Of a DNA stretch of 64,000 nucleotides, positions 18,053 through 26,945 are shown one piece after another. Under the pieces are notes generated by a model, which worked only from the letters and a program-made list of their open reading frames with translations, was not told the DNA's origin and did not search any database. This DNA is from Variovorax sp. EL159. GTDB taxonomy: Bacteria > Pseudomonadota > Gammaproteobacteria > Burkholderiales > Burkholderiaceae_C. The position numbers were made by a program, and so were the translations under genes. Within the stretch, counting starts at the first letter, position 1, and each line of letters begins with the position of its first letter. The stretch lies in NCBI RefSeq assembly GCF_900100965.1, contig NZ_FMUJ01000002.1, positions 617,869-681,868 on the forward strand, in the 5' to 3' direction.

Positions 18053-19543
18053 TCAGTGCGCCTCGGCTTGCTTGGCCGCAGCAATCACCGCTTGCTCGTC
18101 GTGCTTCGCGCCATTGAGGAACAGGTTCAGCAGCACCGCAGCAATCGACGCCAGCAGAATGCCCGACTCGATCAGCGAGTGAATGGCATGCGGCATCCAC
18201 TGCTTGAAGTTGGGTGCGATCAGCGGAATCATGCCGATGCCGATGGACACGGCGACGATCATCGCGTTGTGGCGGTTGGTCTTGAAGTCCACACCCGAGA
18301 GGATGCGGATGCCGGTGGCGGCCACCATGCCGAACATCACGAGGCCCGCGCCGCCGAGCACCACGGTGGGCAGCGACTCGACCAGCGCGGCCATCTTCGG
18401 CAGCAGGCCCAGCACCATCAGGATCACGCCGCCGGCCACGCACACATAGCGGCTCTTGATGCCGGTGACGGCCACCAGGCCCACGTTCTGCGAGAAGCTG
18501 GTGTACGGGAAGGTGTTGAAGATGCCGCCGATCAGCGTGCCCAGGCCGTCGGTGCGCAGGCCGCGGGCCAGGTCTTTCTGGTCGATCTTGCGGCCCGTCA
18601 TTTCGCCGAGGGCGAGGAACATGCCGGTGGATTCGATCATCACCACGATCATGATGAGCGTCATCGTCAAGATCAGGATCGGGTCGAACTGCGGCATGCC
18701 GAAGTGGAAGGGCAGCACGATGTCGACCCAGGCCGCCTTGCCGACCTTCTCGTAGGTCATGAGCCCGGTGAGCGAGGCCACCACCGCGCCGATCACGATG
18801 CCCAGCAGCACCGAGATGTTGGCGATGAAGCCCTTGGCGTACTTCACGATGAGCAGGATCGACACCAGCACCAGCGCGGCCACGCCGAAGCCCGAGAGGT
18901 CGGCGTACTTGGGGTTGGGCACCGTGGGCATGATCGCGAAGCCCTTGGGCACCGCGGGAATCGAGCTGCCCGGCGAGGTGACCTCGGCCAGCCACTTCGC
19001 ATAGACCGGGTCGACCAGCGCGGGCGCCGTCGGGCCCACGGGGTTGCCGAAGATCCAGTTGATGCCCACGCGCATCAGGCTGATGCCGATGACCGCGATG
19101 ATGGTGCCGGTGACCACCGGCGGAAAGAAGCGCAGCATGCGGCTCACGAGCGGCGCGATCATGATCGACACGACGCCCGCGCCGATGATGGAGCCGAACA
19201 GCAGTTGCGCGCCGTTCTGTCCGGGGTTGGCGTTGGCCATGGCCACCATGGGCGCGACCGATGCGAAGGTCACGCCCATCATCACCGGCAGCTTGATGCC
19301 GAACCACTGCGTGGCGCCCAGTGCCTGGATCAGCGTGGCGATGCCGCAGCAGAACAGGTCGGCCGAGATCAGCAGCGCGACTTCGTCGGGCGAGAGCTTG
19401 AGCGCGCGGCCGACGATGAGCGGCACCGCGACGGCGCCCGCGTACATCACCAGCACGTGCTGCAGGCCGAGGGCCGCGAGCTTGCCCGAAGGCAGGCGCT
19501 CGTCCACGGGGTGAACTGCTGAGGAAAGGGTATCGCCCGTCAT
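18053..19543 (-). CDS. NCS2-family purine permease (xanthine/urate:cation symporter)
   Basis: This 496-residue membrane protein has about 14 hydrophobic segments. It has the NCS2 signatures 'GLQHVLVMYAGAVAVP' at the N-terminus and 'FTSFSQNVGLVAVTG'-type sequence (here FPYTSFSQNVGLVAVTG) near residue 330, where the asparagine-valine-glycine element is the nucleobase-binding loop. The transporters bring xanthine, urate or uracil in with protons or sodium; purine genes nearby favour xanthine or urate. ATG 19543 has AGGAGAC just upstream. A TGTATACA site lies 81 bases upstream of the start, matching sites at three other purine units, which suggests GntR control. Confidence 0.9.
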   Translation of the reverse strand: MTGDTLSSAVHPVDERLPSGKLAALGLQHVLVMYAGAVAVPLIVGRALKLSPDEVALLISADLFCCGIATLIQALGATQWFGIKLPVMMGVTFASVAPMVAMANANPGQNGAQLLFGSIIGAGVVSIMIAPLVSRMLRFFPPVVTGTIIAVIGISLMRVGINWIFGNPVGPTAPALVDPVYAKWLAEVTSPGSSIPAVPKGFAIMPTVPNPKYADLSGFGVAALVLVSILLIVKYAKGFIANISVLLGIVIGAVVASLTGLMTYEKVGKAAWVDIVLPFHFGMPQFDPILILTMTLIMIVVMIESTGMFLALGEMTGRKIDQKDLARGLRTDGLGTLIGGIFNTFPYTSFSQNVGLVAVTGIKSRYVCVAGGVILMVLGLLPKMAALVESLPTVVLGGAGLVMFGMVAATGIRILSGVDFKTNRHNAMIVAVSIGIGMIPLIAPNFKQWMPHAIHSLIESGILLASIAAVLLNLFLNGAKHDEQAVIAAAKQAEAH

Positions 19544-19623
19544 CGTTGTCTCCTGCTGCTGCGAGGGGAGAGGCTGCGCGGCACGGCATTGCCATGGCGC
19601 ACACCTCATTGTGTACGCCAAAC

Positions 19624-19631
19624 TGTATACA
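19624..19631. promoter_or_regulatory. TGTATACA operator, site 1
   Basis: An exact palindromic octamer sits in the context AAACTGTATACAACTT, 81 bases upstream of the NCS2 permease ATG. The same octamer occurs at 24755, 34484 and 36327, each before a purine or ureide unit. FadR-type GntR regulators often bind such TGTA/TACA palindromes. Confidence 0.7.
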
Positions 19632-19680
19632 ACTTATGCAACAATCTGGACTCGGAAAAACCCGAATCCGGCCGGGTGCT

Positions 19681-21465
19681 TTACGTGCGCGGCGGTGTGT
19701 GCGGCCGGGGCTCGCGCACCGTGAGGCCCGACGCGGTGTGCTTGGCCTCGTGCTTGGCGATGGCGGCCTCGCTGGCCACATCTTCGGCGTGCCTGAACAT
19801 GTCCGGCGGAATGCGCACCGCGCCGATGGAAAGCGTGGCGCAGGGCGTGAAGCGCATCGCGCCCTGCCGGTCTTCCCCTTCGACGCCGCCCGCCAGCCTG
19901 TCGGCCTCGTCGTAGAGGCCGGGTGCCTGCCGGTTGAAGTCCTCGATCAACCGCGTGCAGCGCTGCTGCCAGTCGGGGCTTTGGTACAGCACCAGGAAGT
20001 CGTCGCCGCCGATGTGGCCAACGAAATCGCGGTGCGGGTTGGCGTGCTGCGTCGCCAGGCGCGCGAGCAGCAAAATCATCTCGTCGCCGCGCCAGTAGCC
20101 GTAGTGATCGTTGAACACCTTGAAGTTGTTGAGGTCCGCATAGCAGGCGACAAAGTCGGCGCGGCCCTCGAGCAGGCGCGCAATATGGATGTTGATGGGG
20201 ATGTTGCCCGGCAGAAAGGTCAGCGGGTTGGCGTGCCGGGCGGCCTCGATGCGCGCCTCGGTCACGGCGCGCACCAGCTGGTCGCCAGTGCCCAGGCCCG
20301 CGTAGCGCTTCTTCTCCGTGACGATGAAACCTTCGCTCAGGTAGCGCTGGTCTTCCGACATCAGGATGCCGAGCAGGCTCTCGACGTTCTCCTCGCGCTC
20401 CACGATGCGCGGCGAGAGGCTGCCGTACAAGAGGCAGGGGCGGCGCCCGTGCACCTCGCGAAAGTACATCCTCGCGTAGTCGTTCATGAACGACTGCCGG
20501 TTGATCAGCGCCACCGGACGCCCCTGCTCGACCACCGCCAGCGCATGCAGGTCGGGGTGCTTCTGGAAGATGGCCGAGACCTCGTCGATCGGCGTCTGCG
20601 GGCTCAGCGCCGGCGCCTGGATGACCGACAGGCCCCGCAGCACGTTGGGCTGCGACGGCTGCGAGGCATGCGGCATCACCGCGATGCGGGCGTCGTGGAT
20701 GGCGGCCGTCACGGGTTCGGGCAGCGAGGGCTGCAGCGCGGGCGCCGGCCGGCCGAACAGGTAGCCCTGGCCATGGGCGATGCCGAGGTCGCGCAGCACG
20801 CGCAGGTCCTTGGCGTCTTCCACGCCCTCGGCCACCAGCTCGGTGCCCAGTGCATTGCCCAGGCCGACGATGGCGCGCACCAGCGCCACGCTTTGCGGGC
20901 TGCTCGCGATGCCTTGGGTCAGCAGCTTGTCGATCTTCACGAAATCGGGTTGCAGGTCTTTCCAGCGCCGCAGGTTCGAGTGGCCTTCGCCGAAATCGTC
21001 GAGCGCGACGAGTGCGCCCAGCGCGTGCAGCGACTTGACGGCCTGTCGCAGTGCCTCGGGGTTGACGGCCGCGCGTTGCTCGGTGAGTTCCACCGTCACG
21101 TCGCGGGCCGAGATGTCGCAGCGCGCGAGCATGCGTTCGAGCCAGCAGGCCGCGCCCACGCCGCCCATGGCCGCGACCAGCGCATCGGCGCTCATGTTCA
21201 CGAAGAGCCGCCCCGGCTTGGGCAACTGGCCCCAGTGCGTGAAGATGACTTCCACGCAATGCAGCTCGAACTCGGTCAGCCGCGATTCGCCGGCAGCCTG
21301 CGCGAGGAGTGCCTGGGGACAATGGAGCGGGGTGCCGGCGGGGCCGCGAATCAGGGCTTCATGGCCGAAGATCGTTCCCTGGCGCAGGTCCACGATGGGC
21401 TGGAAAACAGGGTGGACCGCGGGATGAGAGGCAGGGGTGTCGCTGGGCCGAATGTGCCGGGGCAT
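19681..21465 (-). CDS. EAL-CBS-GGDEF cyclic-di-GMP signalling protein
   Basis: This 594-residue soluble protein has its domains in the order EAL, CBS pair, GGDEF. The EAL domain (about 15-250) keeps the catalytic set: EALIRG at 36-41, NMS near 90, VELTE, ALDDFGEG, VKID, AEGVED and HGQGYLFGRP. It should therefore be an active c-di-GMP phosphodiesterase. A CBS-type segment follows (about 275-400). The last domain carries GGDDF instead of GGDEF and has no RxxD inhibitory site just before it, so cyclase activity is doubtful and a GTP-sensing role is possible. ATG 21465 begins a normal N-terminus. It has no membrane segments and no obvious operon partner. Confidence 0.85.
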   Translation of the reverse strand: MPRHIRPSDTPASHPAVHPVFQPIVDLRQGTIFGHEALIRGPAGTPLHCPQALLAQAAGESRLTEFELHCVEVIFTHWGQLPKPGRLFVNMSADALVAAMGGVGAACWLERMLARCDISARDVTVELTEQRAAVNPEALRQAVKSLHALGALVALDDFGEGHSNLRRWKDLQPDFVKIDKLLTQGIASSPQSVALVRAIVGLGNALGTELVAEGVEDAKDLRVLRDLGIAHGQGYLFGRPAPALQPSLPEPVTAAIHDARIAVMPHASQPSQPNVLRGLSVIQAPALSPQTPIDEVSAIFQKHPDLHALAVVEQGRPVALINRQSFMNDYARMYFREVHGRRPCLLYGSLSPRIVEREENVESLLGILMSEDQRYLSEGFIVTEKKRYAGLGTGDQLVRAVTEARIEAARHANPLTFLPGNIPINIHIARLLEGRADFVACYADLNNFKVFNDHYGYWRGDEMILLLARLATQHANPHRDFVGHIGGDDFLVLYQSPDWQQRCTRLIEDFNRQAPGLYDEADRLAGGVEGEDRQGAMRFTPCATLSIGAVRIPPDMFRHAEDVASEAAIAKHEAKHTASGLTVREPRPHTPPRT

Positions 21466-21594
21466 GCTGTTGGGATGTTCGTCGGTGGCGCATCCGCAAG
21501 AAGAAAGAACGCGGAGCCTGTCCGGGCAGCAGCATGACGTGGTTCTGTGACAGTCGCACCGGCCCGGCGGCCGTGGCGTCGTGAAGGCGTGGCG

Positions 21595-22362
21595 TCAGGC
21601 CAGCAGTGCCTTGACCAGGTCGAGCTGCCGGTCGGGCTTGTCGGTGCCCAGCTCGAGGCTGGCCTCGATGCGTTCGAGGTGATCGATCATGCTGGTCACC
21701 GCGCCTTCGACGTCGCCCTTGCGGCAGATGCGCAGGAACTCGGCGTGCTCGTCGGACGAGCAGTGCGGATCGTTCGACGAGTGGTAGAGCATCGCGATCA
21801 GCGAGCTGCGCGCCACCAGCTCGCGCACCAGTTCGGCCAGCGTCTTGTTGCCCGTTGCCTCGGCCAGCGCCACGTGGAAGTCGCCCAGCAGCTTTTCGCG
21901 CACAGTGCCTGTGGTGGTGGTCTGGCGCAGCGCGGTGCGCTCGAACTTGATGTGCTGCTCGAGCACCTGGTAGTCGCGCGGCCGTGCATTGGCGATGAAC
22001 AGGCGCACCACTTCGCTTTCGAGGATGCGGCGCACCGTGAACACTTCGCGCGCCTCCTCCACCGAGGGCTGGCAGACGAAAGCACCCTTGTCGGGAATCA
22101 TCTCGATGAGCTTGTCTTTCGACAGCATCAGCAGGGCCGCGCGCACCTTGGTGCGGCTCACCGAGTAGACGCGGCCCAGTGCCTCTTCACGCAGCCAGGT
22201 GCCGGGTGGCAAGCGTTTCTCGACGATCGCGGTGGCGATGTCGTTCGCGATGCTCTCGATGGAGCTGTTCTTGTCGGCCGCAGCCGAAGCGGCTGTCGCG
22301 CCGTTCTCTGCCGGAACGGCGGTTGGAGGGGCGGCGGAAGGTTTGGAGCTGGCGCGGGGCAT
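21595..22362 (-). CDS. GntR-family regulator, FadR/FCD subfamily (paralogue 1)
   Basis: This 255-residue regulator has a low-complexity Ala/Pro-rich N-terminus of about 35 residues, then the winged helix-turn-helix ('WLREEALGRVYSVSRTKVRAALLML', about 55-80). The all-helical FCD effector domain carries the metal-ligand pattern with Asp and His in LLGDFHVALAEATGN and a late 'DEHAEFL'. It is clearly related to the GntR protein at 33788-34462. It ends the minus-strand unit NCS1 permease, racemase, gntR, with 48 bases between racemase and this gene. Repression of purine or ureide uptake genes through the TGTATACA sites is a reasonable inference, with a pathway intermediate as inducer. Confidence 0.88.
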   Translation of the reverse strand: MPRASSKPSAAPPTAVPAENGATAASAAADKNSSIESIANDIATAIVEKRLPPGTWLREEALGRVYSVSRTKVRAALLMLSKDKLIEMIPDKGAFVCQPSVEEAREVFTVRRILESEVVRLFIANARPRDYQVLEQHIKFERTALRQTTTTGTVREKLLGDFHVALAEATGNKTLAELVRELVARSSLIAMLYHSSNDPHCSSDEHAEFLRICRKGDVEGAVTSMIDHLERIEASLELGTDKPDRQLDLVKALLA

Positions 22363-22410
22363 GCGCAGATTGTGGCCCAGCGAGCGGTTGTGGCTGTGGC
22401 GCCGCCCGTA

Positions 22411-23148
22411 TCACCCGGCGAGGGTGAAGCCTTCGAGCGCGCCCTTCATCGTCTTGGGCAGCGGCCGCGCGAGTTCGCCGCGCTTGCTGGTCTGCAGCTT
22501 CAGCGCAACCAGCGATTCGATGAGCTTGGTGCCCGCGGCCACGCCGTCGATCACCGGCACGCCGAGCAGTTCGCTGATGTGCTCGCACAGGTCGGTCATG
22601 CCGGCGCAGCCGAGCACGATGCAGTCGGAGCCGTCTTCGTCGAGTGCGCGCCGGCATTCTTCGACGATGCGTTCGCGTGCGCGCGAGCCCGGCTCTTCGA
22701 GTTCGAGCACGGGCAGTTCGCAGGCTCGCACGTTGGCACAGAAGCGTTCCATGCCGTAGATCTCGGCCAGGTGCCAGGCCTGGCCGATGGTGCGGCCCAG
22801 CGTGGTCACCACGCTGAAGCGGCTGCCGATCATGCTGGCCAGGTGCATCGCGGCCTCGGCGATGCCCACCACCGGGCCGCGCGCGAGTTCGCGGGCGGCC
22901 TTCAGGCCCGGATCGCCGAAGCAGGCGATCACGTAGCCGTCGACGCCGTCGTGCTCGCCCGCCGCGATCTCCTGCAGCAACCCCGGCACGGCCAGTGCCT
23001 CGTCGTAATGGCTCTCGATGGAGACCGGCCCCATGGCCGGGCTCACGGCAATGATCTCGGTGCCGGCGTGCGCCACCGCGCGGGCGCAGGCACCGATCTT
23101 CTCGGTCATGCTCCAGGTGGTGTTGGGGTTGATGATCTTGATGCGCAC
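22411..23148 (-). CDS. Hydantoin/allantoin racemase (Asp/Glu racemase superfamily)
   Basis: This 245-residue enzyme belongs to the hydantoin-racemase branch. The N-terminus 'IKIINPNTTWSMTEKI' is the family hallmark. The two catalytic cysteines lie in 'VIACFGDPG' (near residue 76) and 'IVLGCAGM' (near 183). Such enzymes interconvert 5-substituted hydantoins; in purine gene clusters they racemise allantoin so that a stereospecific allantoinase can use both isomers. The cluster here has an allantoinase and an allantoin-type permease, supporting that role. It is co-transcribed with the NCS1 permease (31 bases) and gntR (48 bases). Confidence 0.87.
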   Translation of the reverse strand: MRIKIINPNTTWSMTEKIGACARAVAHAGTEIIAVSPAMGPVSIESHYDEALAVPGLLQEIAAGEHDGVDGYVIACFGDPGLKAARELARGPVVGIAEAAMHLASMIGSRFSVVTTLGRTIGQAWHLAEIYGMERFCANVRACELPVLELEEPGSRARERIVEECRRALDEDGSDCIVLGCAGMTDLCEHISELLGVPVIDGVAAGTKLIESLVALKLQTSKRGELARPLPKTMKGALEGFTLAG

Positions 23149-23179
23149 GGCGCGGTCCCTTTCTTTCTCTATCAGTGTT

Positions 23180-24673
23180 TCAGGTCTTGTTGTTTCGGTT
23201 CAGCAGCACGTACAGGACAAGGCCCAGGCCCATGCCGATGAACCACGCGTAGTTGGCGGCACCGCGCAGCGTCGGCACCATCACGCACAGGATCGGCACC
23301 ACGGCCGACGGCACCAGTGCCTGGATCGCCTTCGGGTTGTAGCCGCCGCTGTACCAGTACTCGCCCTTGGGGCTCATGGTGTAGAGCGCGTCCACGTCGA
23401 TGCGCTGCTTGCGCACGAAGTAGTAGTCGGCAATCAGGATGCCGAACAGCGGGCCGATGAACGAACCCAGCACGTCGAGCGTGTAGTGGATGACTTCGGG
23501 GCTGTTGTAAAGGTTCCAGGGCGTGAGAAACACCGAGCCCACGGCGGCGATCATGCCGCCCGTGCGCCAGCTGATGTGCTGCGGCGCCACGTTCGAGAAG
23601 TCGAAGGCCGGCGACACGAAGTTGGCCACGATGTTGATGCCGATGGTGGCGATCATGAAGGTCAGTGCGCCCAGCACCACGGCGGTGGTGCTGTCGATCT
23701 TGCCCACGGTATGCACCGGGTCGGTGATGAGCTCGCCGAACACCGGCAGCGTGGCAGCCGTGGTGATGACGGTCAGCAGCGAGAAGAAGACGAAGTTGAC
23801 CGGCAGGCCCCAGAAGTTGCCCTTCTTCACCGCGTCGAAGCTCTTGCCGTAGCGCGAGAAGTCGCCGAAGTTGAGCATCGGGCCGCTGAAGTAGCTCACC
23901 ACCAGCGCGATGGCCGAGAGCATCACGGGCAGCGCGTCCCAGCCCTGGAACTTGATGCCGCCCAGGTTCAGGTCGATCTTGCTCCAGCCGGCCTTCCACA
24001 CCAGCCAGCCGCACAGCACGGCCATCACCACGTACACGGCCGGGCCGGCCCAGTCGATGAACTTGCGGATGGCTTCCATGCCGTGCCAGAACACGAAGGC
24101 CTGCAGCACCCACATGACCATGAACGCCACCCAGCCGAGTGTCGACAGGCCCACGAAGCCGTGTTGCGACACCTCGGCGTATGGCGCGAGGTTGGGGAAC
24201 ATGTGCAGCGCCAGCACCATGAAGGCCGCCGACGCAAGGTAGGTCTGCACGCCGTACCAGGCCACCGCGATCAGCCCGCGGATGATGGCCGGGATGTTGG
24301 CGCCCAGCACGCCGAAGGGCGCGCGGCACACCACGGGGTAGGGCACGCCCGTCACCTGGCTGGGCTTGGCCACGAGGTTGCAGAAGAACTGCACGATGAC
24401 GATGCCCACCAGCAGCGACACCAGCACCTGCCAGCTCGACAGGCCCAGTGCGAACAGGCTGCCGGCCGTGATGTAGCCGCCCACGCTGTGCACGTCGGAC
24501 ATCCAGAACGCAAAGATGTTGTATTGGCCCCAGGTCTGCTTCTTGAGCGGGGCGAGGTCTTCGTTGGTTAGGCGCGGGTCGTAGCCGGGCTTGATGAGGG
24601 CGTTCGATTCGGCGTGCGGCGCAATGCCGGCTTCGCTTGCCCCCGTGGGGGCCTGGCTGACGACTGTGCTCAT
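23180..24673 (-). CDS. NCS1-family permease (allantoin/hydantoin/nucleobase symporter)
   Basis: This 497-residue permease of the NCS1 family has about 12 membrane segments and a typical N-terminal cytoplasmic stretch ending 'WGQYNIFAFWMSDVHSVGGY' before helix 1. Further markers are 'PYPVVCRAPFGVLGANIPA' in the helix 2-3 region and 'SYFSGPMLNFGDFSRY' near residue 253. Family substrates are allantoin, hydantoins, cytosine, uracil and thiamine. Linkage to a hydantoin/allantoin racemase makes allantoin the best guess. It is the first gene of its operon. The operator-like TGTATACA lies 82 bases upstream of the ATG, almost the same distance as for the NCS2 permease. Confidence 0.9.
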   Translation of the reverse strand: MSTVVSQAPTGASEAGIAPHAESNALIKPGYDPRLTNEDLAPLKKQTWGQYNIFAFWMSDVHSVGGYITAGSLFALGLSSWQVLVSLLVGIVIVQFFCNLVAKPSQVTGVPYPVVCRAPFGVLGANIPAIIRGLIAVAWYGVQTYLASAAFMVLALHMFPNLAPYAEVSQHGFVGLSTLGWVAFMVMWVLQAFVFWHGMEAIRKFIDWAGPAVYVVMAVLCGWLVWKAGWSKIDLNLGGIKFQGWDALPVMLSAIALVVSYFSGPMLNFGDFSRYGKSFDAVKKGNFWGLPVNFVFFSLLTVITTAATLPVFGELITDPVHTVGKIDSTTAVVLGALTFMIATIGINIVANFVSPAFDFSNVAPQHISWRTGGMIAAVGSVFLTPWNLYNSPEVIHYTLDVLGSFIGPLFGILIADYYFVRKQRIDVDALYTMSPKGEYWYSGGYNPKAIQALVPSAVVPILCVMVPTLRGAANYAWFIGMGLGLVLYVLLNRNNKT

Positions 24674-24754
24674 GGTCTTTCCTCGTGCGAGTTAAGTTGG
24701 GTTTGGGGACCCGTTTTGACGCAAATTTCGCGCCGGCTTTTCGAGTGCGTTATT

Positions 24755-24762
24755 TGTATACA
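24755..24762. promoter_or_regulatory. TGTATACA operator, site 2
   Basis: An exact octamer inside the longer palindrome TTTGTATACAAA (24753-24764), 82 bases upstream of the NCS1 permease start. The position relative to the ATG nearly equals that of site 1. The rest of the region up to 25114 has no recognisable gene. Confidence 0.7.
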
Positions 24763-24764
24763 AA

Positions 24765-25114
24765 AACTGCACGCAATCAAGACCATCCGGGGAATCATAT
24801 ATCCGTAGATTCCCTGATGCACGGCTGATGCCCAATGAAGTGCGCCGCCGTGCCGGCGCCACTGCAGGGGACGCGGGCGAGCGCGCTGAAACACAACTGC
24901 GGGATGGCAATCTGCACAGATGCACCGCAACTGTGCGCGACCGTTGCTTCGTGCGGGAGCCGCATCAGCTGTCGACTTCACTGTTCGGACGACGATCACC
25001 GGCGTGGCCGCATGCCGTCCTGTGGTCCGCGCTGGGCGGTTCAATTTCTATGGGGTGAAGTACTCACGGCGCGCGCTGATTTCATCAAGCACGGGCGCTT
25101 TGACGCGGCCGTCT
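24765..25114. other. Intergenic stretch with no recognised gene
   Basis: About 350 bases between the NCS1 promoter region and the LysR terminator. Short frames on both strands are arginine- and alanine-rich and have no ribosome binding sites; none resembles a known protein. It may be remnant DNA from a deleted gene, but I could not identify one. Confidence 0.35.
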
Positions 25115-25135
25115 GGACCGCCCTTTGTGCGGTCC
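25115..25135. terminator. Hairpin just after the LysR gene
   Basis: GGACCGC and GCGGTCC form a 7-bp stem with a seven-base loop, starting two bases beyond the stop of the minus-strand LysR gene. There is no T-run, so it may be a weak or Rho-assisted terminator or an mRNA-end stabiliser. Confidence 0.5.
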
Positions 25136-25136
25136 T

Positions 25137-26024
25137 TCAGCGGGTGCTTCGGGTGAGCCAGCCCCCCGCAGCTTCCGTGAGCAGGGAATGGCAAGTGCGC
25201 AAGCGCGCATTTTCGCGGGCCGCCTTGCTGTACGCCGTATAGAGCGGTACCGGGATCCTTGCCCGTGTGGGCTGGCTGATCACGCGGCCGGTCTGCAGGT
25301 GATCGAAACACAGGCACTCGGGAATGACGGAAATACCGACGCCCTCCACAGTGGCATCGAGCGCCGCCTGGTAGTCGGGAACGATCGCCGAAGGTGCGGC
25401 CGGGGCTTCGCCGAACGCCGCGCGCCAGTAGCCCGCCAGCGCCGGCGCAGGGCCTTGCAAATCGATCAACGGTATGCCGCGAGGCGCTGCGGTCCTGGTG
25501 AGCCGATCGCGCCAGCGCGGTGCACAGACAAGCAACAACGGACTCTCGTGGAGCTGGTCGTATTCGATCGCCCGGTGTGGAATTCGCGCGAGGGTCACTG
25601 CGAGATCGATGTCGTTGTCCACCAGCGCGGCGAGGAGCGCTGGAGGTGGCGCAGTGCGCAGATCGAGCCGGACGCCGTAGTTCGGCAACGACGAAAGCGC
25701 CGAGAGCACGAGCCGGGAAAAACCGCTGCTTGTACCGGCGCGCACCACCCCTGCCAGCGCTTCGCCTTTGCCGTCAGACAAGCCGACGATCTGCTCGAGC
25801 GCATCCAGGTGAGAGGCAATCCTTCGCTCCAGTTCATTGCCGGCCGGCGTAGACAAGAGACCGCGCGGCAAACGCTCGAACAGGCGATAACCGAGACGAC
25901 CTTCGAGAACCTTGATGTGCCGGGACACCGCAGGTTGCGTCAGGTGAAGTTTTTCAGCGGCGCGCGAGATCGAGCTGTGCCGGTAGACGCTCAGGAAGGT
26001 CCGAAGGTAGAGCAGGTGAGACAT
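25137..26024 (-). CDS. LysR-family transcriptional regulator, divergent from an SDR gene
   Basis: This 295-residue LysR protein has the N-terminal winged helix ('SSISRAAEKLHLTQPAVSRHIKVLE', about 17-42) and a standard effector-binding domain. The binding domain contains 'VRAGTSSGFSRL' and late 'ATVEGVGISVIPECL', as in regulators of the CynR/CbL-like group. It is divergently transcribed from the short-chain dehydrogenase at 26117, across 92 bases that contain two GAATATT elements, so it most likely controls that gene and itself. The effector is unknown. Confidence 0.9.
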   Translation of the reverse strand: MSHLLYLRTFLSVYRHSSISRAAEKLHLTQPAVSRHIKVLEGRLGYRLFERLPRGLLSTPAGNELERRIASHLDALEQIVGLSDGKGEALAGVVRAGTSSGFSRLVLSALSSLPNYGVRLDLRTAPPPALLAALVDNDIDLAVTLARIPHRAIEYDQLHESPLLLVCAPRWRDRLTRTAAPRGIPLIDLQGPAPALAGYWRAAFGEAPAAPSAIVPDYQAALDATVEGVGISVIPECLCFDHLQTGRVISQPTRARIPVPLYTAYSKAARENARLRTCHSLLTEAAGGWLTRSTR

Positions 26025-26026
26025 AA

Positions 26027-26053
26027 GAATATTGATACCCGTGCCGAATATTC
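26027..26053. promoter_or_regulatory. Probable LysR operator in the divergent promoter
   Basis: Two GAATATT elements lie at 26027-26033 and 26046-26053 (the second a full GAATATTC palindrome), one just beyond the LysR start and facing the SDR gene. AT-rich paired elements of this spacing are usual for LysR-type regulators. Confidence 0.45.
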
Positions 26054-26116
26054 ATGATTTGTCTTTAGTCTAGGTCGGACGCAAAGTGGCGGCAACGCAG
26101 CTTAAGAAAGCCCACC

Positions 26117-26902
26117 ATGCCTACGCAATCGTCCAGCCTTCCCATCTATCCAGACCTGGAGGGGAAGATCGCGCTCGTGACGGGTGGCTCTCGTGGAATC
26201 GGGGCCGCAACCTGCCTGGCGCTTGCAAGGAACGGCGTGAAGGTGGCCGTCAATGGCCGTGACGAAGCGGCGATGGATACCACCGTTGCAGCGGTGCACG
26301 CCATGGGAGGCGACGCGATGGCTGCCCCCGCCGATTGCGCGCAAGCTTCAGCGGTCGAAGCCATGCGCGATCATGTCCTTGCACGACTGGGTGTTCCGGA
26401 CTTCGTCGTGTCCTTCGCCGGAGGTGGAACGGGAAGACCGGTCCCCTTTGTTCAGATCAGCGAGTCCGATTGGCGATCAAGCATCGACAACAACCTGACG
26501 TCGACCTTCCTGACCCTCAAGGCATTCCTTCCGGCAATGCTCGATCGTGGAGCGGGAAGCATCGTCACGATGGCTTCCGCCGGCGGACGAATCGCCTCTG
26601 GTGCGCCCGCAGCCTATGGCGCCGCCAAGGCGGGCGTGATCATGCTGACTCGCCATCTGGCGCAGGAATTGGGACCGAGCGGCATCCGCGTCAATTGCGT
26701 TTCGCCCTCCGCCGTGTTGACCGAGCGCACCCGCACATCGATGCCCGAGGAGCAGCAGCAGCGGATGCGCGCCGCCTTTCCGCTGGGCCGCCTCGGGCAT
26801 CCCGATGACGTGGCCGCCGCCACGCTGTTCCTGCTGTCGTCTGCCTCGGCGTGGATCACTGGCGTGACGCTCGATGTCGCCGGCGGGCGCGTCATGTCGT
26901 GA
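26117..26902 (+). CDS. Short-chain dehydrogenase/reductase (SDR)
   Basis: This 261-residue classical SDR has the cofactor motif TGGSRGIG (residues 22-29), catalytic serine in TMASAGG, YxxxK in AAYGAAKAG, and the C-terminal 'WITGVTLDVAGG' ending. It resembles 3-oxoacyl-ACP reductase-like enzymes that act on many alcohols and ketones; the Arg in TGGSR and the Asn-Gly-Arg after strand 2 suggest NADPH preference. It is controlled in all likelihood by the divergent LysR regulator. No substrate is indicated by neighbours. Confidence 0.9.
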   Translation: MPTQSSSLPIYPDLEGKIALVTGGSRGIGAATCLALARNGVKVAVNGRDEAAMDTTVAAVHAMGGDAMAAPADCAQASAVEAMRDHVLARLGVPDFVVSFAGGGTGRPVPFVQISESDWRSSIDNNLTSTFLTLKAFLPAMLDRGAGSIVTMASAGGRIASGAPAAYGAAKAGVIMLTRHLAQELGPSGIRVNCVSPSAVLTERTRTSMPEEQQQRMRAAFPLGRLGHPDDVAAATLFLLSSASAWITGVTLDVAGGRVMS

Positions 26903-26945
26903 GGTGCGGCGCAAGGGGAGAGGGAATCCCCGACGGATCGACAAG

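Noticed and set aside
24835-25242. 135-codon plus-strand ORF between the NCS1 and LysR genes
   Set aside because: It overlaps the LysR coding sequence, lacks a ribosome binding site and resembles nothing known.
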